Shown piece after piece: positions 28,625 to 37,075 of a stretch of DNA of 64,000 bases; positions within the stretch are counted from its first letter, which is position 1; each line of letters opens with the position of its first letter. The notes beneath the pieces were generated by a model. The model saw only the letters and a list, made by a program, of their open reading frames with translations, was not told the DNA's origin and searched no databases. The stretch spans positions 2,604,501 to 2,668,500 of the forward strand of contig NZ_CP046056.1 in NCBI RefSeq assembly GCF_016132445.1. Direction: 5' to 3'. Origin of the DNA: Venatoribacter cucullus (lineage in GTDB: Bacteria; Pseudomonadota; Gammaproteobacteria; Pseudomonadales; Oceanobacteraceae). A program made the translations under genes and the position numbers.

Positions 28625-28669
28625 AATAAAAAAGCCGGAACCTGACACACAGATTCCGGCTTTTTTATT
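28625..28669. terminator. Bidirectional rho-independent terminator
   Basis: GCCGGAA (28634-28640) and TTCCGGC (28654-28660) flank a 13-base loop; six A before and six T after give a U-tract in both directions. It ends the HDOD gene on plus and the TRAP binding-protein gene on minus. Confidence 0.88.
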
Positions 28670-28688
28670 CGTGAGACGACGCCGGGCG

Positions 28689-29780
28689 TTAATCCCGGGC
28701 GTTCATATAGGCCTGTTCGGTTACCGCATGATAAGCGCGGATCTGGTCGGTGTAGGTGCTCATTGAATCGTAAACCTTCTGCGCCATCGGATCCGACGCA
28801 GCAATATCGTTCAGCACCTCGGCAGAAATGCCTTTTAAATGCTGCAGCACATCATCCGGTAATGGCCGTAATTGCACCCCATGTTTTTGCTGCATATCGT
28901 TCAGCGCCTGCATGCTGCGGGCCGTCATTTCTGCCAGCATTTTATCGTTCACGGCCTGCGCCGCAACGCGGACAATGGCCTGCAAATCGGCCGGTAAGCG
29001 TTCAAAGGCCGGTTTATTAATCATTAATTCAATCAGCGAACCGGGTTCGTGCCAGCCGGGGTAGTAATAATATTTGGCTGCCTTGTGCAGACCAAAGGCC
29101 AGATCGTTATAAGGGCCGACCCACTCGGTGGCGTCAATCGCACCGGTTTGCAGGGCGGTAAAGACTTCGCCACCCGGCAGCATCACCGGCGTACCACCAG
29201 CACGGGCCAGCACTTCGCCACCGAGACCGGGAATACGCATTTTCAGACCTTTCAGATCCGCCACGCTGTTAATTTCTTTATTAAACCAACCGGCCATCTG
29301 AATGCCGCTGTTACCCGCCGGAAACACCACCAGATTAAACGGCGCGTACAGCTCAGTCAGCAGCTCCTGGCCACCGCCGTATTGCATCCAGCTGTTCATT
29401 TCCAGCGCCGTCATACCAAAGGGCACGGTGGTAAAAAACTGCGCCGCGACGGCCTTGCCTTTCCAGTAATAAGGGCTGCTGTGGCCCATTTCAGCAGTGC
29501 CTTGCGACACCGCATCAAAGACCTCCAGCGCCGGTACCAGTTCGCCCGCCCCGTAAACTTTTATCTGCAAGCGGCCGGCTGACATCTCATTTACAACCTG
29601 AGCAAAATGCTCGGCTGAGGTGCCCAGACCGGGAAAGTTTTTCGGCCAGGAGGTGACCATTTTCCAGCGGAAGGTTTGTTGTTCAGCCTGCGTCTGGTTA
29701 GCGGCCTGTTCCTGCTGACAGGCACTGAGCAACAGCACCGACAGCATCGGCAACAAAAACCGGATAACTATTTTTTTCAT
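28689..29780 (-). CDS. TRAP-transporter solute-binding lipoprotein (DctP/TakP-like), orphan
   Basis: A 363-residue periplasmic binding protein of the TRAP DctP family. The signal peptide ends in LSAC, so Cys21 should be lipidated. FRWKMVTSWPKNFPG, GAGELVPALEVFDAVSQGTAEMGH and GAIDATEWVGPYNDL resemble the TakP group that binds 2-oxo acids; the exact ligand is inference. No DctQ or DctM membrane subunit is in the window. The ATG at 29780, 14 bases after the uvrD stop, has a GGGAG ribosome site, so it is probably read through from uvrD. Confidence 0.87.
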   Translation of the reverse strand: MKKIVIRFLLPMLSVLLLSACQQEQAANQTQAEQQTFRWKMVTSWPKNFPGLGTSAEHFAQVVNEMSAGRLQIKVYGAGELVPALEVFDAVSQGTAEMGHSSPYYWKGKAVAAQFFTTVPFGMTALEMNSWMQYGGGQELLTELYAPFNLVVFPAGNSGIQMAGWFNKEINSVADLKGLKMRIPGLGGEVLARAGGTPVMLPGGEVFTALQTGAIDATEWVGPYNDLAFGLHKAAKYYYYPGWHEPGSLIELMINKPAFERLPADLQAIVRVAAQAVNDKMLAEMTARSMQALNDMQQKHGVQLRPLPDDVLQHLKGISAEVLNDIAASDPMAQKVYDSMSTYTDQIRAYHAVTEQAYMNARD

Positions 29781-29794
29781 TATTTTATCTCCCG

Positions 29795-31978
29795 TTATAA
29801 CGGCTGTAATTTTGCAAAACTGACCACCAGCCATTTACTGCCGGCTTCTTCAAAATTCACCTGCACACGCAGGCCGTTACCCTGGCCTTCAAACTGCAGC
29901 ACCGTCCCTTCACCAAATAATTCATGCCGCACCAGCTGACCCAGGGTGTAGGGTAAATCGCCATGTACGAACGACGGCTTACCCGTCACCGGGCTGCGTG
30001 CGGTTAACGGCCGGCTGACGGTATTTTTTAACCGCACTTCCTGAATTAAAGCGGCCGGAATTTCTTTAATAAAGCGTGACGGATTACTGAAGTTTTCCTG
30101 GCCATGCAAACGCCGGCTTTCGGCGTGGGTAATGACCAGTTTTTCCATGGCCCGGGTGATGCCGACATAAGCCAGCCGGCGTTCTTCTTCCAGACCGTCG
30201 GGGTCATCCATCGACATTTTATGCGGAAACAAGCCTTCCTCCAGACCGGCCAGCACCACCTGCGGAAATTCCAGACCCTTGGCCGAGTGCAGCGTCATCA
30301 GTTGTACGGCGTCTTCGTATTCATCGGCCTGACCATCGCCGGCATCCAGTGCCGCCCGGTCAAGAAACTGCGCCAGCTCACTGCGGGCGGCGTCTTCGGT
30401 TTCGTCCTCTTCTTCGGCAGCAAACTGGCGGGCGGCGTTAATTAATTCTTCCAGGTTGTCGATGCGGGCCTGACCTTTTTCACCCTTTTCTTTGCGGTGA
30501 TGTTCAATCAGCCCACTCTGGGTAATCACCTGATCGACGATTTCATGCAGGGCCAGCCCCTGGGTCGCGGCTTCCAGTTCCGTCACCAGATCGACAAAAC
30601 TCTGCACCGCGGCGGCGGCCCGTTTGGGCAACATATTGTGGGTTAAGGCCAGCGCCAGCGCTTCCCATAATGAACAGCCCTGATCACGGGCTACGGTGCG
30701 TAATAATTCGACGGTTTTTTCACCAATGGCCCGGGCCGGTACGTTAATAACGCGCTCCACCGACGGATCGTCCATGGGGTTCAGCAATAAGCGCAGATAA
30801 GCCAGCGCATTTTTAATTTCCAGCCGTTCATAGAACCGCTGGCCACCATAAATACGGTAGGGAATGCCGGCCTGTAAAAAGGCTTCTTCCAGGGTGCGTG
30901 ACTGGGCGTTGGAGCGATAGAGAATCGCCATTTCGGTGCGCTGACGGCCGCTACGTGCCCAGCTATCCACCAGGTCGGCAATGTAACGCGCTTCATCCTG
31001 CTCATTAAAGGCGCTGTACAGGGCAATGGGCGCGCCTTCTTCGCCTTCGGTAATCAGGTTTTTACCCAACCGGCCGCTGTTGTTGGCAATAACCGCGTTG
31101 GCGGCATCCAGGATGGTGCGGGTGGAGCGATAATTCTGCTCCAGTTTAATTAATTCAGCGCCAGGAAAATCCTGCTGAAAATGGCGGATATTATCAATGT
31201 TGGCACCGCGCCAGCCGTAAATGGACTGGTCGTCATCGCCCACCGCCATCACCGAAATTTTGTCGCCGGCCAGCATGCGGATCCAGGCGCACTGAATGTT
31301 GTTGGTATCCTGAAATTCGTCGACCAGAATATGGCGGAAACGCTGCTGGTAATGCTGCAATAAATCCGGATGCTGCAGCCATAATTCATGCGCGCGCAGC
31401 AGAATTTCGCCAAAATCCACCAACCCGCCCTGCTGGCAGGTTTGTTCGTACAGGTGGTACACCTCAAGCATGGTGCGGCCGAAGGGATCGTTGGCGGGCA
31501 TAACATGGGCAGCGCGGCGGCCTTCGTCTTTCTGGCCGTTAATAAACCACTGGATCTGCTTCGGCGGGTAGCGGCTGTCGTCGATATTGGCTTCTTTCAT
31601 CACCCGTTTAATCAGCCGCAGCTGGTCATCGCTGTCGAGAATCTGAAAATTCTGCGGCAGCCTGGCTTCACGCCAGTGCAGTTTCAGAAAGCGGTGTGCC
31701 AGTCCGTGAAAGGTCCCCACCCACATGCCATTCGCCGGAATGCTCAGCAACTGCTCCAGGCGGTTGTTCATTTCCTTGGCGGCTTTATTGGTGAAGGTTA
31801 CCGCCATTACCGCAAAGGGTGATACGCCCTCAACCTGCAGCAGCCAGGCAATGCGATGCACCAGCACCCGGGTTTTACCCGAGCCGGCGCCGGCCAGTAC
31901 CAGCTGGTGCCGGGAGTTGGCAGCCACCGCATTACGCTGGCCGTCGTTAAGCTGATCGAGTAATAAAGAAATATCCAT
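29795..31978 (-). CDS. uvrD: DNA helicase II (UvrD)
   Basis: A 727-residue superfamily 1 helicase. N-terminus MDISLLLDQLNDGQRNAV is UvrD type; Walker A AGAGSGKT at 29-36, VDEFQDTN (motif II), GDDDQSIYGWRGA (motif III), QNYRST (IV), LMTLHSAKGLEF (V) and VGITRAMEKL (VI) are all intact. It unwinds DNA in nucleotide excision and mismatch repair. The upstream start at 32014 is not used because the family start is at 31978. A degenerate LexA-type box is upstream at 32019-32034. Confidence 0.95.
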   Translation of the reverse strand: MDISLLLDQLNDGQRNAVAANSRHQLVLAGAGSGKTRVLVHRIAWLLQVEGVSPFAVMAVTFTNKAAKEMNNRLEQLLSIPANGMWVGTFHGLAHRFLKLHWREARLPQNFQILDSDDQLRLIKRVMKEANIDDSRYPPKQIQWFINGQKDEGRRAAHVMPANDPFGRTMLEVYHLYEQTCQQGGLVDFGEILLRAHELWLQHPDLLQHYQQRFRHILVDEFQDTNNIQCAWIRMLAGDKISVMAVGDDDQSIYGWRGANIDNIRHFQQDFPGAELIKLEQNYRSTRTILDAANAVIANNSGRLGKNLITEGEEGAPIALYSAFNEQDEARYIADLVDSWARSGRQRTEMAILYRSNAQSRTLEEAFLQAGIPYRIYGGQRFYERLEIKNALAYLRLLLNPMDDPSVERVINVPARAIGEKTVELLRTVARDQGCSLWEALALALTHNMLPKRAAAAVQSFVDLVTELEAATQGLALHEIVDQVITQSGLIEHHRKEKGEKGQARIDNLEELINAARQFAAEEEDETEDAARSELAQFLDRAALDAGDGQADEYEDAVQLMTLHSAKGLEFPQVVLAGLEEGLFPHKMSMDDPDGLEEERRLAYVGITRAMEKLVITHAESRRLHGQENFSNPSRFIKEIPAALIQEVRLKNTVSRPLTARSPVTGKPSFVHGDLPYTLGQLVRHELFGEGTVLQFEGQGNGLRVQVNFEEAGSKWLVVSFAKLQPL

Positions 31979-32018
31979 AGCGCGCCACTTCGTGTTGAGC
32001 GCGCAGTCTAGCAAAAGG

Positions 32019-32034
32019 CTGGATATCTATACAC
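32019..32034. promoter_or_regulatory. Possible LexA (SOS) box upstream of uvrD
   Basis: CTG-N10-CAC with an alternating A/T-rich middle matches 13 of 16 positions of the gammaproteobacterial LexA consensus; the last base of the second half is C rather than G. It lies 41-56 bases before the uvrD ATG. E. coli uvrD carries a LexA box at a similar place. Confidence 0.45.
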
Positions 32035-32098
32035 CCAGGCCAATGGACAATTTTCAGCCAACACCAAGGATTTGTTACGCGTCGCCACCGCCCGTGCT

Positions 32099-32104
32099 TA
32101 TAAT
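32099..32104 (+). promoter_or_regulatory. -10 element of the hexR promoter
   Basis: TATAAT 29 bases before the hexR GTG. The -35 is weak (TTACGC with an 18-base spacer). Confidence 0.4.
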
Positions 32105-32132
32105 CCGGCCATCCCTGTAACGGAACCCGACT

Positions 32133-32987
32133 GTGAGCCATCGTCCGATCCTGACCGACATTACTGCCGCCATCCCTTCCCTGCGTAAATCCGAGGTGAA
32201 AGTGGCGGAGTACGTGCTGAAATACGCCCAGCAGGTGATCCACATGCGGATTGTCGACCTGGCGCAGGAAGCACAGGTGAGCGAGCCCACCATCGTGCGA
32301 TTCTGCCGGGCCATTGGCTGCAACGGGTTTCAGGAATTCAAAGTCCGTATCGCTCAGGAGATGGCCGTCGCCAATAATATCGGCCAGTTTGCCATTGCCG
32401 AAGACGACAGCATCGGCGATATCTGCGACAAAATTGCCGATACCACCATCCAGCGTCTGCATCAGGTGAAAGCCCAGCTGCAAAGCCCGCAGGTGGCCGC
32501 TGCCGCCATTGCCCTGAGCAACGCCCGCCGGGTGGAGTTTTACGGTTTTGGCGCGTCCGGCGCCGTGGCCATTGACGCCCAGCATAAATTTTTCCGTCTG
32601 CAGGTGGCCACGGCGGCCTACAGCGATCCGCACATGCAGGCGATGTCGGCCGTTACCCTCAGCGAACAGGATGTGGTGGTGGCCATTTCCCAAAGTGGCC
32701 GCACCAAAGATTTGCTGCATTCGGTGCAGCTGGCGCAGCATTATGGCGCGCAGGTGGTCAGCCTGGCGCCGGCCAACACCCCGCTCAGTCAACTGGCTGA
32801 CCTGCCCATTGATATCAATATTGAAGAAGACACCGAACAGTTCACGCCGATGACGTCGCGCATCGCCCACCTGATGGTGATTGATATGCTGGCCGTGGCG
32901 GTAACCCAGCGCCGCGGGCCGGAATTTATCACCCACCTGAATGCCATTAAGCGCAGCATTCATTCCCTGCGTATTGAGCCGGATTGA
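32133..32987 (+). CDS. hexR: HexR, RpiR-family transcriptional regulator
   Basis: A 284-residue regulator with an N-terminal RpiR helix-turn-helix (about 1-80, IVDLAQEAQVSEPTIVRFCRAIGCNGFQEFK) and a C-terminal SIS sugar-phosphate domain (about 125-260, VEFYGFGASGAVAIDAQHKFFRL and ISQSGRTKD). HexR represses central carbon genes and responds to 2-keto-3-deoxy-6-phosphogluconate in pseudomonads and Shewanella. Start is GTG. No zwf, edd or gap target genes are adjacent. Divergent from uvrD. Confidence 0.9.
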   Translation: MSHRPILTDITAAIPSLRKSEVKVAEYVLKYAQQVIHMRIVDLAQEAQVSEPTIVRFCRAIGCNGFQEFKVRIAQEMAVANNIGQFAIAEDDSIGDICDKIADTTIQRLHQVKAQLQSPQVAAAAIALSNARRVEFYGFGASGAVAIDAQHKFFRLQVATAAYSDPHMQAMSAVTLSEQDVVVAISQSGRTKDLLHSVQLAQHYGAQVVSLAPANTPLSQLADLPIDINIEEDTEQFTPMTSRIAHLMVIDMLAVAVTQRRGPEFITHLNAIKRSIHSLRIEPD

Positions 32988-33233
32988 TTCTTTTGAATAA
33001 GACTATTCGCGCCACAATCTGATATTGCCATTGAGTTTTTTCTTAAAAACGCCCTTTCCCTGACGGATGTAATCCGTACTTTTCCCGTCCTTTCTACGCT
33101 TCCGGCTCATTAACGCCGGATCTTATCGGTGCAAAAAATTTGGCGATTTAATGCTCTGCTGTCATGCTACTGCAACCAATAAGAAGAAAAATCGCAACCG
33201 GATCTGTTGTGATCAAAACCCGAGGAGTCGACG

Positions 33234-33413
33234 ATGGAAGTTGCTGCAAAAATTGAAGCGCACGAAGAAGTGGTCTCATTTGACCAACAAGGAAATGTGG
33301 TTGTGAACAAAGACAGCTGCATGTCGAAAAAACTGATGGCCCGCCGGGCTATTGAAGCCCACCTCGAACGTAAACGCCTGGAGCAGAATATCGAAGATTA
33401 TTATTTCGATTAA
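33234..33413 (+). CDS. 59-residue protein of the PA3496 type
   Basis: A small gene with a strong GAGGAG ribosome site seven bases before the ATG and an intrinsic terminator 15 bases after the stop. The C-terminal half is basic and helical (MARRAIEAHLERKRLEQNIEDYYFD) and matches what I recall of the small PA3496-family proteins, linked in annotation to envelope integrity; that link is from memory. No signal peptide or membrane segment is visible. The N-terminal 28 residues are acidic. Confidence 0.75.
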   Translation: MEVAAKIEAHEEVVSFDQQGNVVVNKDSCMSKKLMARRAIEAHLERKRLEQNIEDYYFD

Positions 33414-33427
33414 ATGCTCTGAGAAAA

Positions 33428-33448
33428 CCGCCAACCGGCGGTTTTTTT
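33428..33448 (+). terminator. Rho-independent terminator after the 59-residue gene
   Basis: CCGCC-AACC-GGCGG stem-loop (33428-33441) followed by seven T. Confidence 0.88.
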
Positions 33449-33483
33449 ATGTCTGCTGAATATTCTCCGCCGTCACAACAATA

Positions 33484-33510
33484 AAAAAAACCGGTCAGCA
33501 TGCTGACCGG
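33484..33510 (-). terminator. Rho-independent terminator of the porin-glnK-amtB operon
   Basis: A perfect 20-base palindrome (CCGGTCAGCA / TGCTGACCGG) followed on the minus strand by eight U, about 40 bases after the amtB stop. Confidence 0.85.
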
Positions 33511-33552
33511 CTTTCCCCTTATGCCCCGATACGCGGGACGCTTTTGCAGAAC

Positions 33553-34818
33553 TTACTTGGTAGTGAATTCCGGGTACGCTTCCATGCCGCACTCGGTAAT
33601 ATCCACACCAGAATATTCCTGATCTTCGGTTACACGCAGACCAAACAGTGTTTTGATGATCAGCCATACGATCAGTGATGCACCAAATACCCAGACAAAG
33701 ATGGTCAGTGCGCCGGCCAGCTGGCCGAAGAACGAAGTGCCATCGGCAGTGAACGGTACCACCAGCAAGCCATACAGACCCACCACACCGTGGACAGAAA
33801 TCGCACCCACCGGATCATCGATTTTGACTTTATCCATCATCAGAATCGACAGGACTACCAGTAAACCACCACCAAAACCGATCAGGGTTGCTACCAGCGG
33901 CAGCGGAGTATCCGGGCTGGCAGTAATGGCAACCAGGCCAGCCAGAGCACCGTTCAGCGCCATGGTCAGATCCGCTTTGCGGAAGAACAGATAACCCAGC
34001 AGCAGAGCACCGATCAGACCACCGGCGGCAGCCGCGTTGGTGTTCAGGAATACCAGAGCTACAGAATGTGCATTGCCGATATCGCCGAGTTTCAGCACCG
34101 AACCACCGTTGAAACCGAACCAGCCCATCCACAGGATGAAGGTACCCAGAGTGGCCAGCGGCAGGTTAGCACCCGGGATGGCACGGATTTCACCGTTCGG
34201 GCCGTATTTGCCTTTACGGGCACCCAGCAGAATTACACCCGCCAAAGCCGCAGCAGCACCCGCCAGGTGAACGATGCCTGAACCGGCGAAGTCTTTGAAG
34301 CCCATATCGCCCAGATTGTACAGACCGAATACAGACTCACCGCCCCAGGTCCAGGAACCTTCCATCGGGTAAATAACAGCAGTCATCACCACCGCGAAGG
34401 CCAGGAAAGCCCACAGCTTCATCCGCTCAGCCACCGCGCCGGATACAATCGACATAGCGGTTGCTACGAATACCACCTGGAAGAAGAAGTCGGATGCACC
34501 GGAGTAGATAGAACCCCCCTGGAAACCGTCTTCACGGGCCGCAAATTCGCCCAGCACGGCTGCTGTATCCACTTCGGTAATACCCGACAGGAAGTAACCG
34601 CCGCCGTACATAATCTGATAACCGCACACCAGATACATGGTGCAGGCAATAGAAAAGAGAGCAACGTTTTTGGTAAGAATTTCAGTGGTGTTTTTAGAAC
34701 GGACCAGGCCCGCTTCCAGCATGGCGAAACCTGCCGCCATCCACATTACTAACGCGCCACACACCAGAAAATAAAAGGTGTCCATGGCGTATTGAAGTTC
34801 ATAGATATTGTTTTCCAT
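33553..34818 (-). CDS. amtB: Ammonium transporter
   Basis: A 421-residue Amt channel with eleven expected membrane segments. Family motifs are DTFYFLVCGALVMWMAAGFAMLEAGLVR at the N-terminus (membrane segment 1), ILWMGWFGFNGGS, and the second pore histidine in SVHGVVG. There is no cleaved signal peptide, unlike E. coli AmtB, as in many marine Amt proteins. The gene follows glnK by 49 bases in the classic glnK-amtB pair, so GlnK should block the channel when nitrogen is plentiful. Confidence 0.95.
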   Translation of the reverse strand: MENNIYELQYAMDTFYFLVCGALVMWMAAGFAMLEAGLVRSKNTTEILTKNVALFSIACTMYLVCGYQIMYGGGYFLSGITEVDTAAVLGEFAAREDGFQGGSIYSGASDFFFQVVFVATAMSIVSGAVAERMKLWAFLAFAVVMTAVIYPMEGSWTWGGESVFGLYNLGDMGFKDFAGSGIVHLAGAAAALAGVILLGARKGKYGPNGEIRAIPGANLPLATLGTFILWMGWFGFNGGSVLKLGDIGNAHSVALVFLNTNAAAAGGLIGALLLGYLFFRKADLTMALNGALAGLVAITASPDTPLPLVATLIGFGGGLLVVLSILMMDKVKIDDPVGAISVHGVVGLYGLLVVPFTADGTSFFGQLAGALTIFVWVFGASLIVWLIIKTLFGLRVTEDQEYSGVDITECGMEAYPEFTTK

Positions 34819-34867
34819 GATAAGCCCCCCGCATAAGGCTCTGATTCATTCAAAAAGAAAAGATCGA

Positions 34868-35221
<354 letters not shown>

Positions 35222-35245
35222 TTAAATGCTTTAAAGTTGATTCAC

Positions 35246-35267
35246 AGCCCGTGCGGGGGCACGGGCT
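35246..35267 (-). terminator. Hairpin between the porin gene and glnK
   Basis: AGCCCGTGC and GCACGGGCT pair over 9 bases with a GGGG/CCCC loop in the 73-base gap. There is no U-tract, so it may attenuate or protect an RNA end rather than stop transcription, giving more porin than GlnK message. Confidence 0.5.
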
Positions 35268-35279
35268 ATTGTAAGCGTT

Positions 35280-35927
35280 TTACAGTTCAATAGGCAGGCT
35301 GTAGCTCACCTGGAACAGGGCGCGTTGAGAAATATCGCCGTCTACAATCTTGCTGACACCAAAGGCAATGTTGTCGTTGTATTGGTAAGACAGATCAACG
35401 TGGGTGTACTCAGAGGCTGCATCAGCAGTCTGATTGCCGATAACAACACCAAACTTGTCATAGCCGTAAGAAAGCTTTGCATACAGGTAGTCTTCGCCGC
35501 CCATGGCATTTTTATCATCAGCAACAGGCACAGTCAGAGACAATCCCAACCCTGAAAAACCAACACTTGCGGTCAGCTCAACAAATTGGCCAAGATCGAT
35601 TTTAGTGGTTGGGTATACATATCCCAGCACATTCACATCGTAGGAGAAGTCACCAGACTCACCACCAAAACCGAAATACACATTGTATTCATCACCAGCA
35701 GCGGTATCACCAGAAGTACCCCACACACCGGCGTAAGCACCGGAGTCATGTGCATAATCCAGAGCACCGGAAACAGCAGGAGTGCCTGACCCCATCAATA
35801 AGCCACGGAAGATGTAGTTATTGGCAACAGCAGCCGATGCCGACACTTCCGCCTGAACAGCCTGAACACCCACCAGACCTGCAGACATAACACCAGCCAG
35901 AGCGATTACTTGAGACAGTTTCTTCAT
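35280..35927 (-). CDS. TorF-family putative outer-membrane porin
   Basis: A 215-residue exported protein: signal peptide of about 26 residues (cut near VQAVQA-EVS), then repeated aromatic-hydrophobic beta strands (NNYIFRGLLMGSG, YAGVWGTSG, YDVNVLGYVYP) ending in a terminal strand FQVSYSLPIEL. This matches the proteobacterial TorF / TIGR02001 group often found beside glnK-amtB. It is first in the operon behind a sigma-54 promoter, so it is probably a channel made under nitrogen limitation; the solute is unknown. Confidence 0.85.
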   Translation of the reverse strand: MKKLSQVIALAGVMSAGLVGVQAVQAEVSASAAVANNYIFRGLLMGSGTPAVSGALDYAHDSGAYAGVWGTSGDTAAGDEYNVYFGFGGESGDFSYDVNVLGYVYPTTKIDLGQFVELTASVGFSGLGLSLTVPVADDKNAMGGEDYLYAKLSYGYDKFGVVIGNQTADAASEYTHVDLSYQYNDNIAFGVSKIVDGDISQRALFQVSYSLPIEL

Positions 35928-36020
35928 GGTTCATTCCTTTATACAGTTAAGGATTTCTTTCGGTTAAACCCGTTTGGTGCGCACTGTTTTATTTCCGCGC
36001 TCACCACGTAACTGTCCTAT

Positions 36021-36037
36021 AGCAGCCGCTGTGCCAA
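36021..36037 (-). promoter_or_regulatory. Sigma-54 promoter for the porin-glnK-amtB operon
   Basis: On the minus strand the sequence reads TTGGCAC-AGCGG-CTGCT. The -24 element TGGCAC is perfect and the -12 element keeps the invariant GC at the correct spacing (one mismatch to TTGCT). It predicts a transcript start near 36011 and a leader of about 84 bases before the porin ATG. Confidence 0.82.
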
Positions 36038-36144
36038 CTTTTAAAAACAATCAGCCAGCCCGCATAAACACTGGCTTTAATAATTTAATTTCGGGATTTA
36101 AGACAGCGCAGCGGATCAAAAACGGACCACCAAAGAAATAAATG

Positions 36145-36159
36145 TGCACTTAAAGTGCA
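36145..36159. promoter_or_regulatory. Second NtrC-like palindrome
   Basis: TGCACT-TAA-AGTGCA, a perfect inverted repeat. The half-sites match NtrC but the centre is two bases shorter than the usual 17-base site. Confidence 0.5.
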
Positions 36160-36175
36160 TCGCTTTTTTCAGGCA

Positions 36176-36192
36176 TGCACCAAAGCCGTGCA
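36176..36192. promoter_or_regulatory. NtrC enhancer site upstream of the sigma-54 promoter
   Basis: A 17-base site, TGCACCA-AAG-CCGTGCA, matching 12 of 14 defined positions of the NtrC consensus (GCAC-N7-GTGC exact). It is about 140-155 bases upstream of the -12/-24 promoter, a normal enhancer distance. The 36038-36290 stretch holds no gene other than these sites. Confidence 0.72.
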
Positions 36193-36290
36193 ATTCTGCT
36201 GAGGGATTTGTCAGGGGTTCAGAAGAAGCGCCTAAACGGCTACCTGCATGCTAAGATCGCAGCCAGATTCACTGACTGAGACTCTTGACT

Positions 36291-36530
36291 ATGATGAACC
36301 CGGAACAGATCCGCCAACGCATCCAGGACATGTTGCAACAAGGCCCGCTGGCCGGCTTGTCGGGTGAAATAAAACTGCTGCTGCAAAGCCAGCTGCAGGC
36401 GCTGCTGACCAGTGCGGATCTGGTCAGCCGGGAAGAGTTTGACGTGCAGAGTGAAGCGCTGCGCCGCACCCGGCAACGCCTGGAAGAGCTGGAAGCACGG
36501 CTGAGCGTACTGGAACAACAACAGCCGTAG
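36291..36530 (+). CDS. ubiK: UbiK accessory factor of ubiquinone synthesis
   Basis: A 79-residue protein of the YqiC/BMFP family: an amphipathic N-terminal helix (NPEQIRQRIQDMLQ), then EIKLLLQSQLQALLTSADLVSREEFDVQSEALRRTRQRLEELEARLSVLE ends as a coiled coil (about 45-76) that forms trimers (key residues Leu/Glu heptads). UbiK helps assemble the soluble Ubi complex near membrane lipids. Start is one of two adjacent ATG codons (36291, 36294), with a poor ribosome site. Confidence 0.85.
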   Translation: MMNPEQIRQRIQDMLQQGPLAGLSGEIKLLLQSQLQALLTSADLVSREEFDVQSEALRRTRQRLEELEARLSVLEQQQP

Positions 36531-36538
36531 CAGCCAGG

Positions 36539-37054
36539 TCAGACCGCTACCAGCGCATCCAGATGATTACGCACATGCAGCCAATGGGCGGCGGCATAGG
36601 CCTGTTTATCCAGCGCACCGTAAGCAAAGTGCGGCTTTAATGGCCCATCGTAACGCTGAAAATCCGCTAACGCCTGCAGCAACAGGTCACGCGCCTGCGT
36701 TACCGGCAGGCTGGCATCCAGTGCGGCGGCACCGGGAATGGCTTCGTTCAGATCATGGCGCATAGCACCCGCAGCACGGAATACGGTTGCTGCCGCGCGC
36801 CCGGCGGTATGCTGAAATAACGACGAAAAGGGCCGCGGATAACCATCCAGTGAATAACGCACACTCTGGGCGCAGTGCTGCAGCATCTGGCTCAGGTTCC
36901 AGCTGCCCGGATTCTGCAAACTCAAGGGTAAACGGGCTAATTCAGCCTGCAGGGCAGGCAGATCATAATGGCGCTGACGCGCAATAACGGCGGGCGCAGC
37001 CACCAGCGCCACGGGCAGCGCAGTGCCCAGCAGCAAAAATTGACGGCGGTTCAT
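36539..37054 (-). CDS. DUF1569-like protein with Tat-type signal
   Basis: A 171-residue protein with an N-terminal NRRQFLLLG twin-arginine motif and hydrophobic stretch (to about residue 25), so it should be exported folded. The rest (SWNLSQMLQHCAQSVRYSLDGY..., PHFAYGALDKQAYAAAHWLHVRNHLDAL) resembles DUF1569, a four-helix DinB-like fold with His residues able to bind metal. Function unknown. It converges on ubiK with an 8-base gap. Confidence 0.7.
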   Translation of the reverse strand: MNRRQFLLLGTALPVALVAAPAVIARQRHYDLPALQAELARLPLSLQNPGSWNLSQMLQHCAQSVRYSLDGYPRPFSSLFQHTAGRAAATVFRAAGAMRHDLNEAIPGAAALDASLPVTQARDLLLQALADFQRYDGPLKPHFAYGALDKQAYAAAHWLHVRNHLDALVAV

Positions 37055-37075
37055 AAGTATCCTGTGGTGATGTTC

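Noticed and set aside
31947-32963. Long open frame opposite hexR
   Set aside because: Antisense shadow of a well-supported regulator; composition and lack of motifs show it is not a gene.
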